Positions 54,106 through 61,907 of a DNA stretch of 64,000 nucleotides are shown one piece after another. The stretch lies in assembly GCA_035626475.1 (NCBI GenBank), contig DASPNP010000005.1, forward strand, positions 1 to 64,000. The letters run 5' to 3'. The position numbers and the translations under genes are program-made. Numbering within the stretch: position 1 is the stretch's first letter; every line of letters begins with the position of its first letter. Origin of the DNA: DASPKT01 sp035626475 (lineage in GTDB: Bacteria > Pseudomonadota > Alphaproteobacteria > Azospirillales > Azospirillaceae). A model generated the notes under the pieces. That model saw nothing but the letters and a program-made list of their open reading frames with translations. It ran no database searches and was not told the origin of the DNA.

Positions 54106-54800
54106 ACGCGGCGCGCGACCACCACCATCCCGCGCGGCGGGTCGGGCTGCCGTTGCACCACCCGACCGAGGCGCTGCTGGTCGACTATGCCTCCGGCGCC
54201 CTGGGCGAGGCGGCGGCCCTGGTCGTCGCCACCCATCTGGCCCTCTGCCCGCAGTGCCGCGCCGAGGTGAACCGGCTGGAGGCGCTTGGCGGCAGCCTGA
54301 TGCTGGAGCTGGACCCCGCTCCGGTGGGCCCGGCGACGCTGGAGGCGGTGCTGGCCCGGCTGGACACCGGCGCGTCCGAGCCGTCGCCGGCCCCCGTCCG
54401 GCCGATGGCGGCCGGCGCGATGCCCATGCTGCCGGAGCCGCTGCGCTCCTACGCCGGCGGCGACCCGCACCAGATCGCCTGGCGGCGCGTCATGCCGGGG
54501 CTGGAGGAGGCGGCGATCTCCTGCGGGGCCGGCAAGGCCCGGCTGCTGCGCGTCAGGGCCGGCGCCACCCTGCCGCGCCATACCCATGACGGCAACGAGT
54601 ACACGCTGGTGCTGGACGGCAGCTTCGGGGACGATTGCGGCCGCTTCGGCCGCGGCGATTTCGCCGCCACCGACCCGTCGGTGGAGCACACCCCCACCGC
54701 CGACCCCAGGGATGGCTGCCTCTGCCTCGCGGTGACCGACGCGCCGCTGCGCCTCACCGGCCCGGTCGGACGGTTCCTGAACCCGTTCCTGAAGCTCTGA
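54102..54800 (+). CDS. chrR: ChrR-type zinc-binding anti-sigma factor with cupin domain
   Basis: 232 aa. An N-terminal anti-sigma domain with zinc ligands (His in LHHPTEALLVDYASG and VVATHLALCPQCRAEVN, the HxxxCxxC) is followed by a cupin (~120-220) with LPRHTHDGNEYTLVLDGSF and the second cupin His in SVEHTPTADP. It binds the upstream sigma factor and releases it on singlet-oxygen stress in Rhodobacter; here the same role is inferred. Overlaps the sigma gene by 4 nt. Confidence 0.92.
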   Translation: MNAARDHHHPARRVGLPLHHPTEALLVDYASGALGEAAALVVATHLALCPQCRAEVNRLEALGGSLMLELDPAPVGPATLEAVLARLDTGASEPSPAPVRPMAAGAMPMLPEPLRSYAGGDPHQIAWRRVMPGLEEAAISCGAGKARLLRVRAGATLPRHTHDGNEYTLVLDGSFGDDCGRFGRGDFAATDPSVEHTPTADPRDGCLCLAVTDAPLRLTGPVGRFLNPFLKL

Positions 54801-54804
54801 AAAT

Positions 54805-54997
54805 CCTTCTCCCCTTGCGGGAGAAGGGTGGGGCCCGCGCCGGAGGCGTGGGGGGAGGCAGCGTTGAGGCTGTGCGTCCTTCGACAAGCTCAGGATGAGG
54901 GGGATTTAGCTGCTCCCGGGCAAGCCCGTGCCGAGTGGAAGGGGAGTGCCTGGCATCCCCCGGTCCTCATCCTGAGCTTGTCGAAGGACGCACCACG
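54805..54997. repeat. Hairpin plus CTTCGACA-GCTCAG repeat pair, copy 7
   Basis: The hairpin CCTTCTCCC / GGGAGAAGG (9 bp) starts 4 bases after the chrR stop. Then the arms GTGCGTCCTTCGACAAGCTC and GAGCTTGTCGAAGGACGCAC appear with GGGAGTGCCTGGCATC between. Separates the convergent chrR and fnr genes; likely transcription end for both. Confidence 0.85.
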
Positions 54998-55032
54998 CCC
55001 CAGCCCCGCCGCCCCTCAACCTCCCCGAACCC

Positions 55033-55770
55033 TCAGGCGCCCTCGGCGAGGTCCAGCATCTGGTCCATGTCCATGATCTGGACCTTGGAGCCCTCCAGCA
55101 GCGAGATGACCCGCGAGGTCTTCAGCTGGGTGAAGGTGCGGCTGACCGTCTCGGTGGTCAGGCCCAGATAGTCGGCGATGTCGGCCCGGCTCATCGGCAC
55201 ATGGACCGGGTTCTCCTTGTGGCCCCGGCGCGAGGCGCGCTGCGACAGCAGCAGCAGGAAGGAGCAGATCTTCTCCTTCGCGGTCTTGCGGCCCAGCAGC
55301 AGCATCTGGTCCTGCGCCGCGGCGAGTTCGTTCGACGCCATGGAGAAGAGACGCTTCTGCATCTTCGGGAACTCTTCCAGCAGCGCCTCGATCTTCTTGC
55401 GCGGGAAGCGGCAGAGCGTGGTCGGGGTCACCGTCTCGGCGGTGTAGGCGTAGGTCTCGTTGACCGACAGGCCCAGGAAGTCGCCCGGCAGCAGGAAGCC
55501 GGTGATCTGGCGCCGCCCGTCCGGCAGCAGCTTGTACAGCTTCACCGTACCGGAGGTGACGTTGTAGAGGATGTCCGCCGTGTCGCCCTCGGAGAAGAGG
55601 GTATGGCTCGCGTCGAAGCGGACGTTCTGCAGGATCTCCGCCAGACGGCGCAGCTCCTCCGCCTCCAGCGCGGCGCAGACGGTGAGCGATCGCACGGGGC
55701 AGGCCCCGCACGGGTTCATCTCGGTCTGCGCGGCGGGCTCGCGGGCGCGGCCCAGGTCGAAGGACGGCAT
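55033..55770 (-). CDS. FNR/FnrN-type oxygen-responsive transcriptional regulator
   Basis: 245 aa CRP/FNR-family regulator. Four cysteines suited to an oxygen-labile 4Fe-4S cluster: Cys21, Cys24 and Cys32 in NPCGACPVRSLTVC, and Cys120 in TTLCRFPRKK. A cyclic-nucleotide-like beta roll (~50-130), dimerisation helix (~140-165) and winged HTH with recognition helix LTTETVSRTFTQL follow; the E-xx-S-R matches FNR-box readers. In alphaproteobacteria such proteins (FnrN/FnrL/AadR) switch on microaerobic respiration and heme genes. An FNR box lies in the same intergenic region, facing the next gene. Confidence 0.92.
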   Translation of the reverse strand: MPSFDLGRAREPAAQTEMNPCGACPVRSLTVCAALEAEELRRLAEILQNVRFDASHTLFSEGDTADILYNVTSGTVKLYKLLPDGRRQITGFLLPGDFLGLSVNETYAYTAETVTPTTLCRFPRKKIEALLEEFPKMQKRLFSMASNELAAAQDQMLLLGRKTAKEKICSFLLLLSQRASRRGHKENPVHVPMSRADIADYLGLTTETVSRTFTQLKTSRVISLLEGSKVQIMDMDQMLDLAEGA

Positions 55771-55860
55771 CAGCCTGCTCCAGTATCGCCGATCGGCTGT
55801 CGCATGATGGGGCCAACAGCCGGAAACCGCAACCAGTCCGGCAGCGACCTACACCTTTTC

Positions 55861-55882
55861 GCCTATAGCCAATGTTATAGGC
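55861..55882. promoter_or_regulatory. Palindrome in the fnr upstream region
   Basis: GCCTATA and TATAGGC (7-bp perfect arms, 8-nt spacer), 91 bp before the fnr start in the 314-bp divergent gap. It also contains AT-rich steps usable as a -10. Not an FNR box. Nothing else was recognised in this gap besides the FNR box at 56016. Confidence 0.45.
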
Positions 55883-56015
55883 AATCACCATGCATCAGCA
55901 TCCTCTCACATGACACCGCCGGCGGCGTTGCGGAAGCCCGGTGTCCCCGCGACACGCGCGCGGGTGCGATGCGGCGGACGCGGGACACCGCGCAAAAGTG
56001 GCGGCGGGCAAGGGT

Positions 56016-56029
56016 TTGATCCACGTCAA
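56016..56029 (+). promoter_or_regulatory. FNR box
   Basis: TTGATCCACGTCAA: TTGAT, five bases, TCAA, matching the FnrL/FnrN anaerobox. It lies 55 bp before the ATG at 56085, a position suited to activation, next to the gene for an FNR-type regulator. Confidence 0.7.
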
Positions 56030-56084
56030 GGTCCGGGCGGAGGCGCGAAGGCATGGTGGTCGGCGTCCAAGGAACGGATCGACC

Positions 56085-56597
56085 ATGCCAAACCAGTACA
56101 AGGCCAAGCCCCTCGACGCCCGCCGGATCGACCAGGCGTTCCCGGTCATGCAGGCCGCCATGCCGGGTCTCGACATCCGGAGCTGGCGCGCCTTCGCCGC
56201 CAAGCTCGTCGGTCCGCGCCCGGCGCGGCGGCCGACGGCCGGCGACGGCAATGTGGTCAGCCTGCCCGTCACCCGGCGCAGCGGCATCGTGACGGTGCAG
56301 CTCGGCCGCGGCGGCTACATCCATGGCCTCTTCACCTATCAGGTGGTGCCGCATCTGGGCCATGGCCGGGTGCTGCAGGTCGACAATTTCATCGCGCTGG
56401 ACCTGTTCGATCCGGCCGCGGCGGCCGACACGCTGATGCAGGAGATGGAGCATCTCGGCCGCCTGCTCGGCTGCGGCGCCATCCATGTGCTGCTGCGCCA
56501 GCCCGAGGAGATGGGCCGCTCCCTGATGCTGCGCCGCTTCGAGGAGCTGGGCCACCACCGCGAGGGGCTGCATCTCTGCAAGGGCATCGCCCACTAG
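56085..56597 (+). CDS. GNAT-like protein, probably FNR-controlled
   Basis: 170 aa from MPNQYKAKPLDARRIDQAFP. The middle (GGYIHGLFTYQVVPHLGHGR, LQVDNFIALDLFDPAAAADT) and the end (GRSLMLRRFEELGHHREGLH) fit an acetyltransferase-like fold with a C-terminal beta-bulge strand, but a clear acetyl-CoA Q/RxxGxG/A loop is not seen, so the assignment is tentative. Proximity to fnr and the FNR box suggest a low-oxygen role. The ATG at 56085 follows AAGGAACGG; a longer frame crosses the FNR box and is rejected. Confidence 0.6.
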   Translation: MPNQYKAKPLDARRIDQAFPVMQAAMPGLDIRSWRAFAAKLVGPRPARRPTAGDGNVVSLPVTRRSGIVTVQLGRGGYIHGLFTYQVVPHLGHGRVLQVDNFIALDLFDPAAAADTLMQEMEHLGRLLGCGAIHVLLRQPEEMGRSLMLRRFEELGHHREGLHLCKGIAH

Positions 56598-56663
56598 CGC
56601 CGGACCGGTACCAGCCCGCTTTCGCGGTTGCGCGCCGGGCGGCGCCCGCTATGCTCCCGCGCC

Positions 56664-57854
56664 ATGAGCCAGAACCTCCCCGCCATCCGCATCCAGCCCG
56701 GCCGCCACAAGCGCGCGGCCGGCGGACACCCCTGGGTCTATTCCAACGAGATCCAGATGGACAACGCCGCCAAGGCACTGCCGCCGGGCAGCCTGGTGCG
56801 GGTGCTGGACGCCGGCGGATCGGCGCTGGGCACCGCCACCTTCAACCCGCACACGCTGATCGCCGCCCGGCTGCTGACCCGCGACGCGGCCGAGATTGTG
56901 GACACCGGCTTCGTCGCCGGCCGGCTGCGCCGCGCGCTGGATGTCCGCGACCGTTTGTTCGCCCGGCCCTTCTACCGGCTGATCCATGCCGAAGCCGACG
57001 GAATGCCGGCCCTGATCGTCGACCGCTACGGCGACGTGGTGGTGGTGCAGGCCAACAGCGCCGGCATGGACCGGCTGCTGCCCCAGATCCTGGAGGCCAT
57101 CGTCGAGGTGCTGGCCCCGCGCGCCATCGTGCTGCGCAACGACAGCCCCGCGCGCGGGCTGGAGGGGCTGGGCGAGGAGGTGCGGATCGCCGCCGGCGAC
57201 CTCGGCGGCCCCGTGCCGGTCGAGGAGAACGGCGCCACCTTCTTCGCCGATCCCGCCTCGGGCCAGAAGACCGGCTGGTTCTTCGACCAGCGCGACAACC
57301 GCGCCTTCGTGGCGAGCCTCGCCAAGGGCCGCAGCGTCATCGACTTCTACACCTACAGCGGTGGATTCGGGGTGCTGGCCGCCGCCCGGGGCGCCGCGCG
57401 CACCGTGCTGGTCGACCGCTCCGCCGGGGCGCTGGAGCTCGCCATGAAGGCGGCGGAGACCAACGGCGTCGCCGACCGGGTAGAGGCGCGCAAGGCCGAC
57501 GCCTTCGGCGAGCTGGAGCGGCTCGCCAATGCCGGAGAGACGTTCGAGGTGGTGATCCTGGACCCGCCGGCCTTCGTGAAGTCCAAGAAGGACCTCGCCG
57601 CCGGCACCCGCGCCTACCGCAAGATGGCCCGCATGGGGGCGCAGATCACGGCGCCGGGCGGCGTGCTGCTGGTCGCCAGCTGCAGCCACAACATGCCGCC
57701 CGAGCTGTTCGCCGAGCAGGCGGCGCGCGGCCTCGCCGACGCCGGACGCCAGGGCCGCATCCTGCGCACCGCCGGCGCCGGGCCCGACCATCCCGTGCAT
57801 CCGAACCTGCCGGAAAGCGCCTATCTGAAGGCCCAGGTGCTGGCGCTCGACTGA
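56664..57854 (+). CDS. rlmI: RlmI-like 23S rRNA (cytosine-C5)-methyltransferase
   Basis: 396 aa class I rRNA methyltransferase. An N-terminal PUA domain (KRAAGGHPWVYSNEIQMD) is followed by a linker and Rossmann fold: VIDFYTYSGGFGVLAAARGA (SAM loop), TVLVDRSAGALELAMKAAET, and the NPPY-like VILDPPAFVKSKKDLAAGTR. The catalytic Cys is in LLVASCSHNMPPELF. Matches RlmI/YccW, which modifies C1962 of 23S rRNA; the exact site is inferred. Confidence 0.9.
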   Translation: MSQNLPAIRIQPGRHKRAAGGHPWVYSNEIQMDNAAKALPPGSLVRVLDAGGSALGTATFNPHTLIAARLLTRDAAEIVDTGFVAGRLRRALDVRDRLFARPFYRLIHAEADGMPALIVDRYGDVVVVQANSAGMDRLLPQILEAIVEVLAPRAIVLRNDSPARGLEGLGEEVRIAAGDLGGPVPVEENGATFFADPASGQKTGWFFDQRDNRAFVASLAKGRSVIDFYTYSGGFGVLAAARGAARTVLVDRSAGALELAMKAAETNGVADRVEARKADAFGELERLANAGETFEVVILDPPAFVKSKKDLAAGTRAYRKMARMGAQITAPGGVLLVASCSHNMPPELFAEQAARGLADAGRQGRILRTAGAGPDHPVHPNLPESAYLKAQVLALD

Positions 57855-57949
57855 GGGGTCTCCGGGCCGGAGCCCACCGTCACGTCCTTATCGCAACCCT
57901 GATCTTTGGGGATGGACGGCGCTAGGCCGGAGGTGCGGCTTGACACCCC

Positions 57950-57997
57950 TTATACTCTGGGCGAGCATAACCATATAAATGCTCAGATCGAGCATAA
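57950..57997. promoter_or_regulatory. Twin operator palindromes before nadA (NadQ-like)
   Basis: Two dyads of one design, 27 bp centre to centre: TTATACTC-N5-GAGCATAA (57950-57970) and AAATGCTC-N5-GAGCATAA (57977-57997). The second has perfect ATGCTC/GAGCAT arms. TTGACA at 57940 just before may be the -35. They sit 68-116 bp upstream of the nadA ATG. In alphaproteobacteria nadABC is predicted to be repressed by NadQ through TGCTC/GAGCA-type sites; that identity is inference. Confidence 0.65.
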
Positions 57998-58065
57998 GTC
58001 CCTGGCGTGTTTATCCCACCCGCCATCACAACTGTGCCCCTGACAACCGCGCAAGGTGCCCACCG

Positions 58066-59079
58066 ATGACCGTCCTCGACGCCGAGCTGGCCTACACCCC
58101 CGACATCGCCAAGGCCACGCGCCCGCTCTACGACAAGGTCGCCAAGGTCATCCCCGAGGTGGAGTGGCCCTTCCACGCGCCGCTGGTGCACGCCATCAAC
58201 AAGCTGAAGCGTGAGCGCAACGCGGTGGTGCTGGCGCACAACTACCAGACGCCGGAGATCTTCCACTGCGTCTCCGACATCGTCGGCGACAGCCTGGCGC
58301 TGGCCCGCCGCGCGGCCGAGACCGACGCCGACGTCATCGTCATGGCCGGCGTGCATTTCATGGCCGAGACGGCGAAGATCCTGAGCCCGGAGAAGACGGT
58401 CCTGATGCCGGACATGCGCGCCGGCTGCTCGCTGGCCGACAGCATCACCGCCGCCGACATCCGCCTGCTGCGCGAGGCCCATCCGGGCGTACCGGTCGTC
58501 ACCTACGTCAACACCTCGGCCGAGGTGAAGGCGGAGAGCGACATCTGCTGCACCTCCGGCAACGCGGTCGAGGTCGTGGAAAGCCTGGGCGTGGACAAGG
58601 TGCTGTTCCTGCCGGACCAGTACCTGGCCAGCTGGGTCGCCACCCAGACCAGGACCAAGATCATCTCCTGGCAGGGCCAGTGCGAGGTGCATGAGCGCTT
58701 CACCGGCGCGCAGCTGCGCGACTACCGCACGCGCTTCCGCGACGACGTCACCATCATCGCCCATCCCGAGTGCCCGCCCGACGTGCTGGCCGAGGCGGAC
58801 TTCGTCGGCTCCACCGCGCGGATGGTGGAGTTTGTGGGAGAAAAGCGTCCCAAGCGCGTGTTGATGGTGACCGAATGCTCCATGAGCGATAATGTGGCGG
58901 CGGAGTTTCCCGACGTCGAGTTCGTCCGCCCCTGCAATCTGTGCCCGCACATGAAGCGCGTCACCCTGTCCAACATCCTGGAGTCGCTCCGCACCATGGA
59001 GCCGAAGGTGGAGGTCGACCCCGCCGTGGCCGCCCGCGCCCGGCTGGCGGTGGAGCGCATGCTGAAGGTCGGCCGCTGA
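58066..59079 (+). CDS. nadA: Quinolinate synthase A
   Basis: 4Fe-4S enzyme joining iminoaspartate and dihydroxyacetone phosphate to quinolinate for NAD synthesis. Cluster cysteines are in MPDMRAGCSLADSI, the SDICCTSGNAVEVVES block (with YVNTSAEVKA before), and VRPCNLCPHMKRVT. Substrate blocks are VLAHNYQTPEIFHCVSDIVG and IAHPECPPDVLAEADFVGST. ATG at 58066 gives 337 aa, the normal type without the long N-terminal extension. First gene of nadABC. Confidence 0.96.
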   Translation: MTVLDAELAYTPDIAKATRPLYDKVAKVIPEVEWPFHAPLVHAINKLKRERNAVVLAHNYQTPEIFHCVSDIVGDSLALARRAAETDADVIVMAGVHFMAETAKILSPEKTVLMPDMRAGCSLADSITAADIRLLREAHPGVPVVTYVNTSAEVKAESDICCTSGNAVEVVESLGVDKVLFLPDQYLASWVATQTRTKIISWQGQCEVHERFTGAQLRDYRTRFRDDVTIIAHPECPPDVLAEADFVGSTARMVEFVGEKRPKRVLMVTECSMSDNVAAEFPDVEFVRPCNLCPHMKRVTLSNILESLRTMEPKVEVDPAVAARARLAVERMLKVGR

Positions 59080-59080
59080 G

Positions 59081-60781
59081 ATGAGGCAGGCGCGCGGCTA
59101 CCCGAACGGCGTGCCGGTGTCCCCCGTGGATGTCTCCAACGCGGGCACGATCGTCGTCGGCTCCGGCATCGCCGGGCTGACGGCGGCGCTGCGCCTGTCG
59201 CCGCGCCCGGTCACGCTGCTGACCAAGACCGCGGATTTGCCCGGCGGCTCCACCCTGTGGGCCCAGGGCGGCGTCGCCGTCGCCCTGGGCGAGGGCGACA
59301 GCGCCGAGGCCCATGCCGCCGACACGGTCGCCGCCGGCGCCGGGCTGGTCGATCCCCGGGTGGCGGCGCTGCTGACCAGCGCCGGCATCGAGCGGGTGGT
59401 GGAGCTGCTGCTGGACGGGCTGCCCGCCGACCGGGGCGGCGACGGCGAGATCCTGCTGGGCCGCGAGGCCGCGCACGGCCGCGACCGTATCCTGCATGCC
59501 GGCGGCGACGCCACCGGCCGTACCCTGGTGGCCCATCTGGCCGAGCGTGTCCGCCGTCAGCCGACCATCCGCGTCGAGACCGAGGCCACGGCCTGGGACC
59601 TGGTGGTCGCCCGCGGCCGCGTCGCCGGCGTGCTGGCCCATCACCGGGATCGTGGTTGGGTGTTCCACCGGGCGGGCGACGTGGTGCTTGCCACGGGCGG
59701 CACCGGCCAGCTCTGGAGCGTCACCACCAACCCGGCGGAATCCACCGCCGATGGGCTGGCCCTGGCCGCCCGCGCCGGCGCGCATCTGGCCGACCTGGAG
59801 TTCGTGCAGTTCCACCCCACCGCGCTGGCCGGCGCCGCCGACGGCAGGGGTATCGCCCAGGGCGCCCGCCGGCCGCTGCTGACCGAGGCGCTGCGCGGGG
59901 CCGGCGCCAGGCTGCTGGACGGCGAGGGCCGCCGCTTCATGCCGGCCGAGCATCCGCTGGCCGAGCTGGCGCCGCGCGACGTGGTCGCCCGCGCCATCGG
60001 CCGCCGCGTCGCTTCGGGCGAGCCGGTCTTCCTGGATCTGCGCGCCGTGTGGGCCGAGGGCGGTGCCGCGCGCTTCCCCACGGTATCGGCCATCTGCGCC
60101 GAGGCCGGGCTCGACCCGGCTGTCCAGCCGATCCCCGTCGCCCCCGCCGCCCACTACCATATGGGCGGCGTCGCCACCGACACGGATGGCCGCACCTCGG
60201 TCGAGGGGCTGTGGGCCTGCGGCGAGGTCGCGGCCACCGGCGCGCACGGCGCCAACCGCCTCGCCAGCAACTCGCTGCTGGAGGCGCTGGTCTTCGGCGA
60301 CCGGGTCGCCTCCGCCATCGCCGCCCGTCCCCAGGCCGCCCCGCCCGTTCCCGTCCCCGACGCTCCGCGCGTCGCCGGGGCGCCCATGGCGCCGGCGCTG
60401 GCCGCCGAGGCCCAGCGCCTGATGGCCCGGCATGTCGGGCTGGTGCGCGACGGCGAGGGGCTGGTCGCGGCCACGTCCGGCCTGGCCCGGCTGGAGCGGC
60501 TGGCCGAGGATCTGGGCGCCGGCCCCGCCGCCGACGGCCATGACGACATCCGCGCGGCCGGCGAGCTGCGCAACCGCCTGCTGGCCTCCCGCCTGATCGC
60601 CGCCGCCGCGCTGCGCCGGCAGGAGAGCCGCGGCGCGCATTTCCGCGCCGACTTCCCCGAGGCGTCCGAGGGCTGGCGCCGCCGCCTGGTCACCTCGGCC
60701 GAGGCGCTGGCGGGCATCCCGCAGGACGGCGCGCATATCCAGGACAATGCCGGGCGGCCGCTGGCCCTGCCGGCCGAATAG
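59081..60781 (+). CDS. nadB: L-aspartate oxidase
   Basis: FAD enzyme producing iminoaspartate for NadA. The dinucleotide fold is TIVVGSGIAGLTAALRLSPR, the flavin contact is TLWAQGGVAVAL, active-site blocks are EFVQFHPTAL, APAAHYHMGGVATDTDGRTS and EVAATGAHGANRLASNSLLE. 566 aa; the ATG lies one base after the nadA stop, so translation is coupled. C-terminal helical domain normal. Confidence 0.95.
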   Translation: MRQARGYPNGVPVSPVDVSNAGTIVVGSGIAGLTAALRLSPRPVTLLTKTADLPGGSTLWAQGGVAVALGEGDSAEAHAADTVAAGAGLVDPRVAALLTSAGIERVVELLLDGLPADRGGDGEILLGREAAHGRDRILHAGGDATGRTLVAHLAERVRRQPTIRVETEATAWDLVVARGRVAGVLAHHRDRGWVFHRAGDVVLATGGTGQLWSVTTNPAESTADGLALAARAGAHLADLEFVQFHPTALAGAADGRGIAQGARRPLLTEALRGAGARLLDGEGRRFMPAEHPLAELAPRDVVARAIGRRVASGEPVFLDLRAVWAEGGAARFPTVSAICAEAGLDPAVQPIPVAPAAHYHMGGVATDTDGRTSVEGLWACGEVAATGAHGANRLASNSLLEALVFGDRVASAIAARPQAAPPVPVPDAPRVAGAPMAPALAAEAQRLMARHVGLVRDGEGLVAATSGLARLERLAEDLGAGPAADGHDDIRAAGELRNRLLASRLIAAAALRRQESRGAHFRADFPEASEGWRRRLVTSAEALAGIPQDGAHIQDNAGRPLALPAE

Positions 60782-60794
60782 GACAGGGCAACCC

Positions 60795-61646
60795 ATGGTC
60801 ACGCCGCTCTACCCCGTCATGTATCAGGGGCTGGTCGAGGCCGCCCTGCGCGAGGATCTCGGCCGCGCCGGCGACGTCACGTCGGATGCCTGCGTGCCGG
60901 CCGAGGCGCGCGCCCGCGCCATCCTCCGCGCCCGCCGCCCGGGCGTGGTCGCGGGACTGGACCCGGCGCTGTTGGCCTTCCGCCTGCTGGACCCGACCCT
61001 GAGCGTCACCGCCCATGTCGCGGACGGTCACCAGTTGGACAAGGGCGACACGCTGGCGGTGATCGAGGGCGCGGCGCGGCCGATCCTCGCGGCCGAGCGC
61101 ACGGCGCTTAACCTGCTGGGCCGGCTATGCGGCATCGCCAGCACCACGGCCGAGCTGGTGCGCGCCATCGAGGGCACCGGCGCCCACATCGTCGACACCC
61201 GTAAGACCACGCCCGGCCTGCGCCTGCTGGAGAAGTACGCGGTGCGCGCCGGCGGTGGCTCCAACCACCGCTTCGGCCTGGACGACGCCGTCCTCATCAA
61301 GGACAACCATTTGGTCGCCGCCGGGGGCGTGAAGGCGGCGGTGGAGCGTGCCCGCGCCCATGTCGGCCACATGGTGAAGATCGAGGTGGAGGTCGACACG
61401 CTGGAGCAGCTGGAGACGCTGCTGACCCTGCCGGTGGACGCCGTGCTGCTGGACAATATGGACACCGCCACGCTGCGGCGGGCGGTGGAGATGGTCGCCG
61501 GCCGCATGATCACCGAGGCATCGGGCGGCATCACGCCGGAGACGGTCCGCGCGGTGGCCGAGACCGGCGTCACCCTGATCTCGCTGGGCTGGCTGACCCA
61601 CTCGGTGGTGAATTTCGACGTCGGGCTGGACTTCGAGGCGGTGTGA
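60795..61646 (+). CDS. nadC: Nicotinate-nucleotide pyrophosphorylase (carboxylating)
   Basis: Quinolinate phosphoribosyltransferase, making nicotinate mononucleotide from quinolinate and PRPP. Marks: ALREDLGRAGDVTSDACVPA, the Arg/Lys-rich VDTRKTTPGLRLLEKYAVRA, GGSNHRFGLDDAVLIKDNHL, IEVEVDTLEQLE and VLLDNMDTATLRRAVE, with the final EASGGITPETV. ATG at 60795 gives 283 aa; 13 bases after nadB. Completes the de novo NAD operon. Confidence 0.96.
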   Translation: MVTPLYPVMYQGLVEAALREDLGRAGDVTSDACVPAEARARAILRARRPGVVAGLDPALLAFRLLDPTLSVTAHVADGHQLDKGDTLAVIEGAARPILAAERTALNLLGRLCGIASTTAELVRAIEGTGAHIVDTRKTTPGLRLLEKYAVRAGGGSNHRFGLDDAVLIKDNHLVAAGGVKAAVERARAHVGHMVKIEVEVDTLEQLETLLTLPVDAVLLDNMDTATLRRAVEMVAGRMITEASGGITPETVRAVAETGVTLISLGWLTHSVVNFDVGLDFEAV

Positions 61647-61683
61647 CGCCGTCATCCCTTTGCTGGCGGGAGAGGCTGAGCCC

Positions 61684-61883
61684 GTCTGCGTGCTTCGACA
61701 GGCTCAGCATGAGGGATGGGGTAAGCAAGGCACTCCCCTAGCCGGCCTATCGGTAGGTCGCATGGACCGCAGCGCAATGCGACGCGCCCCGGTCGGATGT
61801 CGCATTGCGGCTCCGCCTTCACGCGACCTACGCGGCGGGAGCAGCTCCCACCTCCTCAGCCTGAGCCCGTCGAAGGCCGCACG
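61684..61883. repeat. CTTCGACA-GCTCAG repeat, copy 8, interrupted by another repeat
   Basis: The left half CTGCGTGCTTCGACAGGCTC with GCAAGGCACTCC, and the right half GGGAGCAGCTCC with CCTGAGCCCGTCGAAGGCCG, are pulled apart by a foreign palindrome at 61753-61831. Lies between the convergent nadC and bactofilin genes. Confidence 0.85.
61753..61831. repeat. GTAGGTCGCAT palindromic repeat, copy 2
   Basis: A 79-bp inverted repeat with ends GTAGGTCGCATGGA and CGCGACCTAC and interior AGCGCAATGCGACG / TGTCGCATTGCGG. Same family as 47809-47900, but the inner loop is shorter. It sits in the middle of another repeat, so it inserted after that one was in place. Confidence 0.85.
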
Positions 61884-61907
61884 CCCTCGACGCTGCCAAT
61901 GTCCCCC

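Noticed and set aside
57979..58065. Longer nadA start
   Set aside because: The upstream codons overlap the second operator palindrome, and the family N-terminus begins after 58066.
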